Positions 54,655 through 62,758 are shown, counted from the stretch's first letter. The stretch is 64,000 nucleotides of DNA from Bacillota bacterium (GCA_023434365.1 JAEYSV010000018.1:166566-230565), one strand, 5' to 3'. Notes: a model not told the origin generated them from the letters alone. Numbers and translations: made by a program.

Positions 54655-54990
54655 ATGAAAAGAGTATTTTATATTTATCAAGAAGATCTTATTGAATATA
54701 ACGTTTGCGATTCTGATCTTTCTATAACAGAGTTTGTACAGCGGTTAAATAAAACTTTTTGTACTGAAGACATGAAAAAGTTAAGAGCAGAACAGATAAT
54801 TGATTATTTAGTAAAAGAGGGATTCTTAGAAAGAAAAGCTGATAAAACAAAGGTTCCCACTACTAAAGGAAAATTAATGGGAATAGGAGAAGAAGAACGA
54901 ACAGGAAAAGATGGAGTTATATATAGTGTAATCACATACACTCCCAAAGGACAGTTGTATATTTTGGATAAAATATACAAAATTATTTAA
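54655..54990 (+). CDS. Small winged-helix-like protein after the retron RT
   Basis: 111 residues, starting 1 bp after the RT stop without its own clear ribosome site, so probably translationally coupled. The sequence SITEFVQRLNKTF..LRAEQIIDYLVKEGFLERKAD..PTTKGKLMGI..YTPKGQLYILDKIY looks like one winged helix. It may be a fourth retron component or an addition specific to this subtype; I know of no named family. Confidence 0.6.
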   Translation: MKRVFYIYQEDLIEYNVCDSDLSITEFVQRLNKTFCTEDMKKLRAEQIIDYLVKEGFLERKADKTKVPTTKGKLMGIGEEERTGKDGVIYSVITYTPKGQLYILDKIYKII

Positions 54991-55242
54991 GAAAAAAGTA
55001 CAAATCCATCGAAGAACCTTTAATTCATTTACGTTACTGACTTTCTACCATTCTTGCCGAATTTAGTACCGTTGAGGGTTTACTAGAAACGTGAATTAAC
55101 AGGATATGCCTAATTAAAAAGATGGGTAACTGTGTGTCTATGTCGCACACAGTAGGTTATTTACAACAATTCTAAAATTCGATTTCAATTCTAGTATTTA
55201 AGACCAAAAGTGAATTTATAAAGAATAGGACAAGGAATGTTT

Positions 55243-55335
55243 ATGAGTAACGAAAATAGATTCACAAAAGTTTATGAAATATTACAGATGCCTATTATCG
55301 CATCTAAACATATTATGGTCCCATTTGTAAAGTGA
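55243..55335 (+). pseudogene. Possible broken N-terminal piece of the following gene
   Basis: A 30-codon frame (MSNENRFTKVYEILQM..) with a good AAGGA site ends in TGA at 55333. Reading frames shift twice before the next gene: GTG 55332 (VTDCLGNEYIL) and then the frame of the 55,385 gene (SKWAKYNGVDDDD). The pieces together would make one protein of about 180 residues. The 250 bp before it contain only a small hairpin (CTGTGTG/CACACAG near 55,131-55,155). Confidence 0.4.
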
Positions 55336-55384
55336 CGGATTGCTTAGGAAATGAATATATTCTAAGTGGGCAAAATATAATGGT

Positions 55385-55789
55385 GTGGACGATGATGACA
55401 TGTGCGACTTTGCGATTGGATTCTATAAGATACTATATGGTAGAGATATTTTGAATAAAAATGATAAAAGCTGTGAAGGAGAATTAGTAGATGTAAAATT
55501 TGCGGGTGATACAATGATTGATAATTTAAGAAAGAAATTACAAATTATCATTGACTTGCCAATTTCTGGATTTTTGCCGATGAATGTAGGAAGAACATCA
55601 GGGGAATTGCATAGATCAAGAATGCATCCGGACATCTTTTTGGATAAATTAATAAACAATTTTTCTGAATATCTCAAGGTATATTCAAGATTTTTTTCTG
55701 AGTTTACTGAAGATATATTTCCTAAATATCAATATTTGGAAAACAGTTATGTAGTTGCTATCGTGAATAGGAAAGGAGTTCCCAATTGA
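55385..55789 (+). CDS. Hypothetical protein, probably 5'-truncated by frameshift
   Basis: 134 residues if started at GTG 55385; no ribosome site precedes it, and coding-like sequence continues upstream in this frame to 55,355. Begins DDDDMCDFAIGFYKILYGRD and is mixed helical, without membrane segments. The stop overlaps the next gene's TTG start by 4 bp (55786-55789), suggesting an operon. Family not recognised. Confidence 0.45.
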   Translation: MDDDDMCDFAIGFYKILYGRDILNKNDKSCEGELVDVKFAGDTMIDNLRKKLQIIIDLPISGFLPMNVGRTSGELHRSRMHPDIFLDKLINNFSEYLKVYSRFFSEFTEDIFPKYQYLENSYVVAIVNRKGVPN

Positions 55790-56715
55790 AAAAAATTAGT
55801 ACATATACTAATTGGTATTTTATAATAACACTATTAATAGGAGTCATGATAGGTTTGACTTATTTTGTGATTCAGAGATCGGACAGCACTAGTAAACAGG
55901 AAAATGAAGCTACATCTCAATCACCTTCTCTTGTAACAGAGTATCCATCGGCAAAACCCACTACAAAATCAACTAATAAGCCAACCAAAAAGCCTGGTAA
56001 AATAGCAAAAAGGCAATCAGTACATAATGAGATAACCGGTAAATATGAGCCAATTGAGGATGTAACCGGTTATATAGATGCAAATAAGATTTCTTGGAAA
56101 GAAAATGTCAGACCAGAGGTGCCGACTTATCTATCGGAGGAATTATATGACGCTAATAATGGAATAGATTTTAACTATGATGCAGGGAGCGATAAAGAGA
56201 ATCCTGATGGTAGAGGAGATTATGCAAGGGATGTTCTGAAAAAACTCCCAACTGAAGCGATGAGGGAGGGTGAGGACCAGAGTTATGTTTATACCATGTA
56301 TGATACCGAAGTAGGAGTAAGGTTATATCTGTTTTTTTCTAAGGAAAAGCATAATTACAAGTATGTTGATGGATTCCCAGTTAATATGAGCAGTAAGTTA
56401 TCATATCAAGATTATAAACATCTTAAATCCGGAGATTTTCTTGAGTATGTTTTAGTACTAGAGCCGGCTATAGAGCCGATTTTTTCAAGGTCATGGAAGT
56501 TATATCTGGATTTTGAAGTAGAAAAAATGATAAAGAAAGGTCAGGGGCCAACCAGTATTCATATATTAACAGATGGAGTCCTCAAGATTGAGTATAATCG
56601 AAATGCGGATGGGAAGTATGTAATAACTAATATTACCTATGCCGAAGATTATGTCTTGGATGGATTAGATGGTAAAACCTGTTACCGGATTCACCCAAAT
56701 GATTTTGTGGAGTAA
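55786..56715 (+). CDS. Membrane-anchored protein of unknown function
   Basis: 309 residues, TTG start with AAAGGAG. One N-terminal helix (WYFIITLLIGVMIGLTYFVI), a Thr/Lys/Pro linker (PTTKSTNKPTKKPGK) and an outside domain of about 230 residues with no motif I know. Shares the retron side of the repeat-bounded segment. Confidence 0.6.
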   Translation: MKKISTYTNWYFIITLLIGVMIGLTYFVIQRSDSTSKQENEATSQSPSLVTEYPSAKPTTKSTNKPTKKPGKIAKRQSVHNEITGKYEPIEDVTGYIDANKISWKENVRPEVPTYLSEELYDANNGIDFNYDAGSDKENPDGRGDYARDVLKKLPTEAMREGEDQSYVYTMYDTEVGVRLYLFFSKEKHNYKYVDGFPVNMSSKLSYQDYKHLKSGDFLEYVLVLEPAIEPIFSRSWKLYLDFEVEKMIKKGQGPTSIHILTDGVLKIEYNRNADGKYVITNITYAEDYVLDGLDGKTCYRIHPNDFVE

Positions 56716-56752
56716 TTGCTATGGTTTGTTTGGCGCCCTTTATAGTTTGTGA

Positions 56753-57040
56753 CGTTTATCACTTTAGAGGCTTCAAGAATAGCATGTAATTATTTACCAA
56801 CAGAGACACGTTCGCACTCGGATGTCGCTCATAGCGGTACGTAAGGTCCTGCCAGATATTCGTCTGCCACTGCATTAGTTGTGGTTTGGGTGTGGAATGT
56901 AGGAATTGTAAGGGTTTGCGAGGTTGGAGAGTCCAAAATCCCAAGAACATCTCAAGAATGAAGATGGGTGAATGTTTGGATGGGGTCGTAATTAAAAGAT
57001 AAATTGAAAGAAAGATGGTTGTGACATAACTTAATAATTG
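56753..57040. repeat. Second broken half unit of the palindrome array, with flank
   Basis: From CGTTTATCAC at 56753 through AGAGACACGTTCGC and GCGGTACGTAAGGTCCTGCC the sequence equals the left arm of array unit 4 and breaks at the same point (CTGCCAC, about 56873). The following 150 bp are a diverged copy of the flank at 51,490-51,640 (shared AAAATCCCAA, TGTGNCATAACTTA). It faces the same way as unit 4, so the segment 51,366-56,753 lies between direct repeats. The 240 bp from here to the Fic gene hold no gene. Confidence 0.8.
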
Positions 57041-57194
57041 AATTAGTGAGGTTAGGCATTTGGGAATGTGCACTTTAGCTTAAGTGCTTAACTATGATGG
57101 AACAAGCCCAGACGGGAATGTCAAGAAGTACATGGTTGGTTGTGTATGAATTGAAGTTTTCGGCTGGGTTTGTTAATTTTATATTATGAAAAAA

Positions 57195-57249
57195 TATCGG
57201 CAAAAAAACATATGTCAATGTTTTAAAGCTGCCGATAAAGTGTTATACT
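57195..57249 (+). promoter_or_regulatory. Inverted repeat and -10 box before the Fic gene
   Basis: TATCGGCA (57195) and TGCCGATA (57230-57237) form an 8-bp dyad with a 27-bp gap, directly before TATACT (57244-57249). It could be an operator, perhaps bound by the Fic protein's own N-terminal DNA-binding domain. Confidence 0.4.
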
Positions 57250-57278
57250 TAATATATAATCAGTTTGGAGGTTTCACA

Positions 57279-58175
57279 ATGACATTTTTATCCGTAAAAG
57301 AAATAGCAGGCAAATGGGGCGTATCAGAACGTACCGTAAGAAATTATTGTCAACAAGAGAAGATACCAGGTGCACATCTAAGGGGAAAGACTTGGTTTAT
57401 TCCGGAGAATGCCAAGAGACCAGTACGAAAAAATAGTATAGAAGTTATGGCATCCCCACTTGTTACAAGGTTAACGGAAGAAAAAAGAGAAAGAATCACA
57501 GGTGGCATCTATCATAAACTTCAGATTGAATTAACATATAATTCAAATCATATAGAAGGAAGTAGACTTACGCATGATCAAACAAGATATATTTATGAAA
57601 CTAATACGATCGGTACAGAGAAAAAAAGCGTAAATGTAGATGATATTGTAGAAACGGTAAATCATTTTCGTTGCATTGATTATATTATTGATCATTATGA
57701 TAAATGTATTACAGAAAAGATGGTAAAAGAACTTCATATCCTTTTGAAAAATGGAACCTCAGATAGTCGTAAATCATGGTTTGCTATAGGTGATTATAAG
57801 AAACTACCGAATGAGGTGGGAGGGCTTATGACTACTGCACCTGAAAATGTATCGGATGAGATGCAATCTCTCTTGCAAGAATACAAAGGAAAAGTTAATT
57901 GCAGTTTACAAGAGTTACTAGAGTTTCATTATAGATTTGAACGAATTCATCCGTTTCAGGACGGTAATGGCAGAGTAGGAAGATTATTATTGTTTAAGGA
58001 GTGCCTTAGGTATCATGTTGTTCCATTTATTATTACAGAAGAGTTGAAATTGTTTTACTATAGAGGATTGTCAGAATGGAAAATGGAGAAAGGGTATTTA
58101 TTAGATACATGTCTAACTGCACAAGATGTGTTTAAACAATATTTAGAGTATTTTAGGATCGAGTATGAGAAGTAG
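57279..58175 (+). CDS. Fic-domain protein with N-terminal helix-turn-helix
   Basis: 298 residues from ATG 57279 (TTGGAGG). Residues 1-50 are a MerR/excisionase-like helix-turn-helix (LSVKEIAGKWGVSERTVRNY..GKTWFIPENA). The Fic core HPFQDGNGRVGR (about residue 224) is intact. NSNHIEG (about 88-94) fits the inhibitory (S/T)xxxE(G/N) motif located before the core, so it is a self-inhibited class II Fic. Fic enzymes usually AMPylate proteins. A longer frame from 57186 has no site and runs over the promoter. Confidence 0.88.
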   Translation: MTFLSVKEIAGKWGVSERTVRNYCQQEKIPGAHLRGKTWFIPENAKRPVRKNSIEVMASPLVTRLTEEKRERITGGIYHKLQIELTYNSNHIEGSRLTHDQTRYIYETNTIGTEKKSVNVDDIVETVNHFRCIDYIIDHYDKCITEKMVKELHILLKNGTSDSRKSWFAIGDYKKLPNEVGGLMTTAPENVSDEMQSLLQEYKGKVNCSLQELLEFHYRFERIHPFQDGNGRVGRLLLFKECLRYHVVPFIITEELKLFYYRGLSEWKMEKGYLLDTCLTAQDVFKQYLEYFRIEYEK

Positions 58176-58187
58176 GTAGGTGATATT

Positions 58188-58352
58188 ATGGATGAAGAGG
58201 ATCATTTAATTGAGCAGCTTAGGCAACAAGTAAATAAATATGAGCGTAGAGTCCATTATCTTGAAAATCTTCTTAAGGAGGCCGATATTTCATATAAAGG
58301 AACTAAGTCCCTTCTTCAGAGACAATCATACTTGTTGCAATCGAACAAGTAA
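58188..58352 (+). CDS. Short coiled-coil protein, possibly a truncated remnant
   Basis: 54 residues (DEEDHLIEQLRQQVNKYERR..), a charged coiled coil ending SLLQRQSYLLQSNK. The ATG follows GTAGGTGAT. It resembles the N-terminal coiled coil of larger helicase/primase-type proteins of conflict systems, but the match is too short to name. Coding-like sequence (SKEVALELLEITLK) continues in another frame downstream, consistent with truncation. Confidence 0.4.
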   Translation: MDEEDHLIEQLRQQVNKYERRVHYLENLLKEADISYKGTKSLLQRQSYLLQSNK

Positions 58353-58446
58353 AGAGGTGGCTTTGGAATTGCTTGAAATTACATTGAAGACAAAGACGGA
58401 AGAAAATAATATGGTTGGAATACAGAAGGGAATGAAAAGATAAAGT

Positions 58447-58629
58447 ATGGGAAGTAAAAAGGAAAAAAAGAAATCTAAGGTGAAGCAGGAAGATATATTT
58501 GAGCAAGATTGTGACGAGAATTTTGCATTTATTGCAGGTTATACGACTTGGGGATTTCCATATGGTATTTTAGGGGATGAGGTGGAAGCTGATGTAGATA
58601 TTGAGAATGAAGAGTTGCCGTTTGATTAA
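58447..58629 (+). CDS. Small conserved-type hypothetical protein
   Basis: 60 residues: Lys-rich start, then DCDENFAFIAGYTTWGFPYG and an acidic tail. The DENFAFIAGYT..G.P.G pattern is one I recall from small accessory genes in Clostridia, usually followed by a gene like the next one. Function unknown. Confidence 0.55.
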   Translation: MGSKKEKKKSKVKQEDIFEQDCDENFAFIAGYTTWGFPYGILGDEVEADVDIENEELPFD

Positions 58630-58645
58630 AATTGGAGGTGTTAAA

Positions 58646-58963
58646 ATGGTTGAGATTTCGAAGTCGGATTGGAAGTTATTCAGGGAGAAAGTTCCTGAAT
58701 GGCAGGAGGATTATATGAAACGATTGACCAAGGAATATATTGATTTACTCTGTGCCCCTGGAAATCCGTCTGATCATTTCTGGGAACTAGAAAAGAGAAT
58801 TAAAGAGGATAAGAAACATCCGGGGGTAATAATTGAGATGAAAAAGTCGAATGCAATCTGGAATATTGCAAGGTTTGTCACGGATGAAGTCATAACAATT
58901 GACGAGATTCAAGGATTCAGTGAGGAGCTGATTGATACTGTGAAACTAATACTGAGGAGGTAG
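58646..58963 (+). CDS. Small hypothetical protein paired with the preceding gene
   Basis: 105 residues from ATG 58646 (TTGGAGG). Opens MVEISKSDWKLFREKVPEWQ and contains GNPSDHFWELEKRIKEDKKH. All helical, no membrane segment. A frame opening at 58601 overlaps the previous gene but the internal ATG has the ribosome site. Role unknown; could be an antitoxin-like partner given the tight pairing, but nothing shows it. Confidence 0.6.
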   Translation: MVEISKSDWKLFREKVPEWQEDYMKRLTKEYIDLLCAPGNPSDHFWELEKRIKEDKKHPGVIIEMKKSNAIWNIARFVTDEVITIDEIQGFSEELIDTVKLILRR

Positions 58964-58971
58964 GCTATATT

Positions 58972-59388
58972 ATGGGGATGTCTGTAAGAGAAGCATTAAA
59001 AGAGTTTGACAAGGAGTCACTGATAGATTTGGTGATTGAATACGGGGACAATGGGTATTACCCACTTGATATATTTTTACTTAAGTCAAAATTTTCATAC
59101 TCGTCAGAGGAATTAGAAACGATGTGGAATCGTATTTATAGTGAGGCTGTTGAAATGGATAAGAGAAATGATGAACGATGTGCAGACTTGCTACGAGATG
59201 GTGCCGAGATGTATTTTGAACATTTAAAGCAAATTGTTGATACAGAACTCAGACATGAAATGTGTCAGGCACTTATAGAGGATTTGAATCGAGCATCAGT
59301 AGAAGATGGAATTGGAATGAAAAATGATTCTGAATGGGTTTATGCAGAAATAGGTGAAATGATTGAGAAATATGATAGTGCTTTATGA
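58972..59388 (+). CDS. Hypothetical acidic protein
   Basis: 138 residues, 8 bp after the previous stop, with GAGGAGG about ten bases before its ATG. Helical and acidic; no motif recognised. Probably the last gene of the three-gene small operon. Confidence 0.6.
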   Translation: MGMSVREALKEFDKESLIDLVIEYGDNGYYPLDIFLLKSKFSYSSEELETMWNRIYSEAVEMDKRNDERCADLLRDGAEMYFEHLKQIVDTELRHEMCQALIEDLNRASVEDGIGMKNDSEWVYAEIGEMIEKYDSAL

Positions 59389-59552
59389 TGAGTTAAGATT
59401 TCTTAGTCGATAAAGGGGAGAGTATTTGCAATGATACCCGTGGATTTCCTGATAATATTTGAAGAATGAAAGATGGTAGCGTCATAAGTAGCAATTGAAT
59501 GAGTTTTAGTCTGTTAAGAGGGTTACAAAAAACAAGTCACTGGGAGAAATAT

Positions 59553-59645
59553 ATGCAATACTTGATGGGGCACTCAGAGATTAGTGTTACCCTGAATGTA
59601 TATACCCATCTAGGATTTGATGATGCCAAGGAAGAAATCGAATGA
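59553..59645 (+). pseudogene. C-terminal remnant of a tyrosine recombinase
   Basis: 30 codons read MQYLMGHSEISVTLNVYTHL followed by a short acidic tail and stop. GHS..TLNVYTH is the His/Tyr end of phage and transposon integrases, including the nucleophile Tyr. The upstream part is missing (nothing matching before about 59,500), so an older integrated element was lost here. Confidence 0.7.
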
Positions 59646-59700
59646 ATATTTGCAGCAAATCAGTAAAACTCCTATACCATTTCCGTCAATTTTGGGATTT

Positions 59701-59821
59701 TAACCGATCAAGCAAGTCCCATCTTTAAGTGCAAAGAGTACTAAGTATTGGGGTGGGACTTGCTTGTGTCAGGAGGGAGAAAGTCCCTACTGACATGCTG
59801 CTTTTAGCAGCTAATCGGTTA
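59701..59821 (+). other. Unassigned multi-hairpin element (RNA-like four-way junction)
   Basis: An outer stem TAACCGAT (59701-59708) / ATCGGTTA (59814-59821) closes three perfect or near-perfect hairpins in a row: CAAGCAAGTCCCA (59709-59721)/its complement (59754-59766), GTCAG.AGGGA (59768-59778)/TCCCT.CTGAC (59784-59794), and GCTGCT/AGCAGC (59797-59811). Nearly every base outside the 32-nt loop of the first hairpin is paired. It could be a structured RNA or a recombination site. I do not recognise a known RNA class. The rest of 59,389-59,950 shows only the integrase remnant. Confidence 0.55.
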
Positions 59822-59950
59822 TGAGCAAGTAGCAAAGCGGATTGCATATACCAACAATGATAAAAGTTTTATTCATCTGCCACGGCACTATATTCTCCGA
59901 AGTCTGCAAAGTAAGTAAATACAAGGGGTGTAGATACAAGTGGGGAGAAT

Positions 59951-60743
59951 ATGGATTTAGATAAGGAGGAACATGTCTTGGTTACTGAAATAATAAAAGA
60001 GTTGAGAGAAGGATTTGAAACAGCATACATAAATGGTTCGTTAGCCTCTAATCTTGAGTATAAGCCGAGTTTTGTGTCCAATAATCCAGGTGAAGGAAAG
60101 AAGGTAATTTCTTCTATTGAGGAAGAACTTTTAAGATGCGAGAAGTTTCAAATCAGTGTTGCCTTTATTACGATGGGGGGAATCACACCACTTCTTCAGA
60201 CATTAAAGGGACTGGAAAACAAAGGGATTTATGGAGAAATTCTTACAACGAATTATTTGGATTTTAGTGAGCCAAGAGCATTAGCTAAGCTAAATGAACT
60301 TAGCAATATAACCTTGAGAATGTATGACGTGGAAGCTGCAGATAATGGATTTCATACAAAAGGATATATCTTCAAGAAGGAAGAAGTTTATAGTATTATT
60401 TTGGGAAGCTCCAATATGACAAGCGCTGCTCTTACAAGCAATATCGAATGGAACACTAAGATTATTTCCACTGATCAGGGGGAAGTGGCGTGTGAGATTG
60501 TTAAGGAATTCAATGAACTTTGGAATTCTGATTATGCGCTAGACTTCGATAAGTTTTTTGAGATTTATAAAGCTCGTTACGAGATTATAAAACATCAGCG
60601 AGATGAAGCAAAGAAGGATGCATTACCTTCTTTTGAAAAATACACATTAAAGCCTAACTCTATGCAGGAAGAGTTCGTAGTGAATCTTCAAAAAATCATA
60701 GAGAGGGGCGAAGAAAGAGCTCTATTAATATCAGCGACCGGGG
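59951..60743 (+). pseudogene. PLD-nuclease/DEAD-helicase gene, cut off at its Walker A motif by an inserted element
   Basis: About 264 native residues remain. They contain a phospholipase-D-like nuclease half (SVAFITMGGITPLLQTLKGL; HTKGYIFK; LGSSNMTSAAL) and then the linker and helicase start QEEFVVNLQKII..ALLISATG. In intact relatives (about 900-1,000 residues, DUF3427-type helicases) ISATG is followed by TGKT; here it changes to ER and 20 unrelated residues to the stop at 60805. Thus the gene was split within the ATP-binding loop. The ATG has GGGGAG. Confidence 0.75.
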
Positions 60744-61022
60744 AACGGGTTATAATTGTGACAGGTCGAAAAAGTCCAGTAAAATCAAGGACTTGGGCGG
60801 CTTAGTCCTAATCCGTTTTCGTATAAAAAGTATTTTATACGCCGTATGCAGTGTTATGTGAGTAAAAAGTGAATAGGTATTTAAATCTGGATAGGACTAG
60901 ATTGAGATGGATCAAAATCAGAAGAAACTCTGAAAGAAATCTATAGCGATATAGTTCTATTTTTTGTACCCAAAATCCGGATGGCTACCGGGTAGGTTAC
61001 CGTAAGAGAGGAGATGAAGTTC

Positions 61023-61190
61023 ATGATTTTAAGAACGATAGGTAAAGGTGTTCTGGCTATATTTAAGGCGATTGCCTGGCTGCTTCTAGTAACATTCAAT
61101 CTTTTACTTGGAGCATTGAGATTGTTTCTAATTCTTTTTGCTCTGGTAGCAAGAATCGTTCTGGCATTTGTAAGAATAGCAACACCATAA
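61023..61190 (+). CDS. Small hydrophobic protein of the mobile element
   Basis: 55 residues, almost entirely hydrophobic with regularly spaced Arg (ILRTIGKGVLAIFKAIAWLL..), ATG preceded by GAGAGGAG. Probably one or two membrane helices. Small membrane ORFs like this are common near the left end of clostridial conjugative elements. Function unknown. Confidence 0.55.
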   Translation: MILRTIGKGVLAIFKAIAWLLLVTFNLLLGALRLFLILFALVARIVLAFVRIATP

Positions 61191-61368
61191 GAACATGACT
61201 GTCAGGTGTGGACAGTTTAGATATTTCATTGTTTCAGATGGAACATGGGAAAGGAGGATTTTCCTGCCATGCAGGACATTTAAGAGCAGTAACTCTTCGC
61301 AAGCCAGTGTTAAGGCATGAAATGATAATTATTATTATAAGCACCAAAGGTGCAGGAAGGACAACTAT

Positions 61369-61818
61369 ATGGAAAAGAATTTATGGAACAAGGAAGAACA
61401 GACATTATTTGAAAGAGAAGGAATTGCGTATGAGATGAGAGGGGATTTTGCTTATCCGATCTTAGGGAAATCAGACACAGCTACCATTGTGAATATTGGA
61501 AAGTATGGACGTAAGTGGATGATGTTACTTTGGGAAATTGACCGTCATGCCTACCACAAATATCTGTTAAGCGGGGAACTTACGGTCAGAGCGATGGAAT
61601 TTAATGAACAGGCTGTAGAGATGGAAGATGAGATGGTCAGACAGTATGTGAATCACTTTCCATATACAGATAGAAATTCATCGGTGGAGATATTAAGGGC
61701 AAATTATCAGGCAACATTTTTTGCAGATGAAGTAATTACTAACGATGCCAGAGTAGCAATTGAATATGAAAAACAGTGCCGCTTTGATGAAAAACTGGCA
61801 GCAGCTGAAAGACAGTAG
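61369..61818 (+). CDS. TnpV-like transposon protein
   Basis: 149 residues from ATG 61369 (GAAGGAC). The segment GKYGRKWMMLLWEIDRHAYHKY..SGELTVRAMEFNEQAVE..MVRQY resembles TnpV of Tn4451-type elements, small proteins of unknown role carried with transfer genes. Assignment from recalled similarity. Confidence 0.6.
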   Translation: MEKNLWNKEEQTLFEREGIAYEMRGDFAYPILGKSDTATIVNIGKYGRKWMMLLWEIDRHAYHKYLLSGELTVRAMEFNEQAVEMEDEMVRQYVNHFPYTDRNSSVEILRANYQATFFADEVITNDARVAIEYEKQCRFDEKLAAAERQ

Positions 61819-61834
61819 AAGGGAAGGCGATTAT

Positions 61835-62758
61835 ATGTATTTAAAGGATAAGAATGTATTAGTAGCAGCAATAGATCATGGTTTTTGTACCTGTAAAACT
61901 CCTCATGTGGTATTTGAAAATGGAATTCAGGCGTTTGGAGTTGCTCCGGCATTTACAGAGAAAACCATGCGTTACAAAGGTAATTATTACAAAGTGGGAG
62001 AAGGCAGACTTCCCATGAAAAACGTTAAAACTGAAGATGAAGATTATTTTCTTCTGACACTTGCGGGGATTGCCTATGAGATGGATTGTTATGGACTCCG
62101 TTATGCGGATGTGGTAGTGGCAGCAGGTCTGCCATTTGCCAGATTCGGAGCAGAAAAGCAGCCATTTGCAGATTATCTGAAACGTGGTCGGGAGAATTTT
62201 GAATTCAATGGGAAACGCTACCACGTAAATATTGTGGATGTGATGTTATTTCCACAGTGCTATGCAGCAGTTGCAGATCGATTAGGCAATATGAAGGCAG
62301 ATCAGCTTATTGTAGATATTGGTTCCAAGACAATTGATGTGATTCATACAAGAAATCATGTACCAGTTGAACGAGATAGTTTCAGTTTACCAGAGGCATT
62401 AATTTCCTGTACCAGAAGAGTGGAAAAGGCAATTTACAGTCAGCTGAACCGTAAGGTAAGCGAAGCTAATATTCAGGAAGCGATGATGACGGGGACAAGC
62501 AGTCTGGGAGAAGAATACACAAAAGTTATGCAGGAGCAGATTCGTACTTTTGCAGAGGAACTGGAAGCGCAGCTGAAAGAAAATGGATTTGATCCAGAGC
62601 TTACGCCAATCATCTACGCAGGCGGTGGAGCGGTTGTGATGAAACTCTTTGGAAATATAAGAGGTTCGCACATCTGCTATCTGGAGGATGTCAAAGCCAA
62701 TGCCATTGGTTATGAATATTTTGCAGTGAAGAAGTTACAGAAGCAGGTGATTTCCTGA
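61835..62758 (+). CDS. ParM/StbA-like actin segregation protein
   Basis: 307 residues from ATG 61835 (AGAAGGGAAGG); a frame opening at 61760 overlaps TnpV. Actin-fold signatures: AAIDHGFCTCKT (phosphate 1), LIVDIGSKTIDVI (phosphate 2), IIYAGGGAVVMKL (adenosine). ParM-type filaments push DNA copies apart; in integrative elements they may stabilise the excised circle. Overlaps the next gene by 1 bp (TGATG). Confidence 0.85.
   Translation: MYLKDKNVLVAAIDHGFCTCKTPHVVFENGIQAFGVAPAFTEKTMRYKGNYYKVGEGRLPMKNVKTEDEDYFLLTLAGIAYEMDCYGLRYADVVVAAGLPFARFGAEKQPFADYLKRGRENFEFNGKRYHVNIVDVMLFPQCYAAVADRLGNMKADQLIVDIGSKTIDVIHTRNHVPVERDSFSLPEALISCTRRVEKAIYSQLNRKVSEANIQEAMMTGTSSLGEEYTKVMQEQIRTFAEELEAQLKENGFDPELTPIIYAGGGAVVMKLFGNIRGSHICYLEDVKANAIGYEYFAVKKLQKQVIS

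Noticed and set aside
56759..57073. Minus-strand 104-codon gene in the repeat flank
   Set aside because: Lies on the half palindrome and its flank; no ribosome site; not kept in the sister flank at 51.5 kb.
58240..58443. 67-codon gene after Fic
   Set aside because: Overlaps the better 54-residue frame with its own start; the second half may be a frame-shifted relic only.
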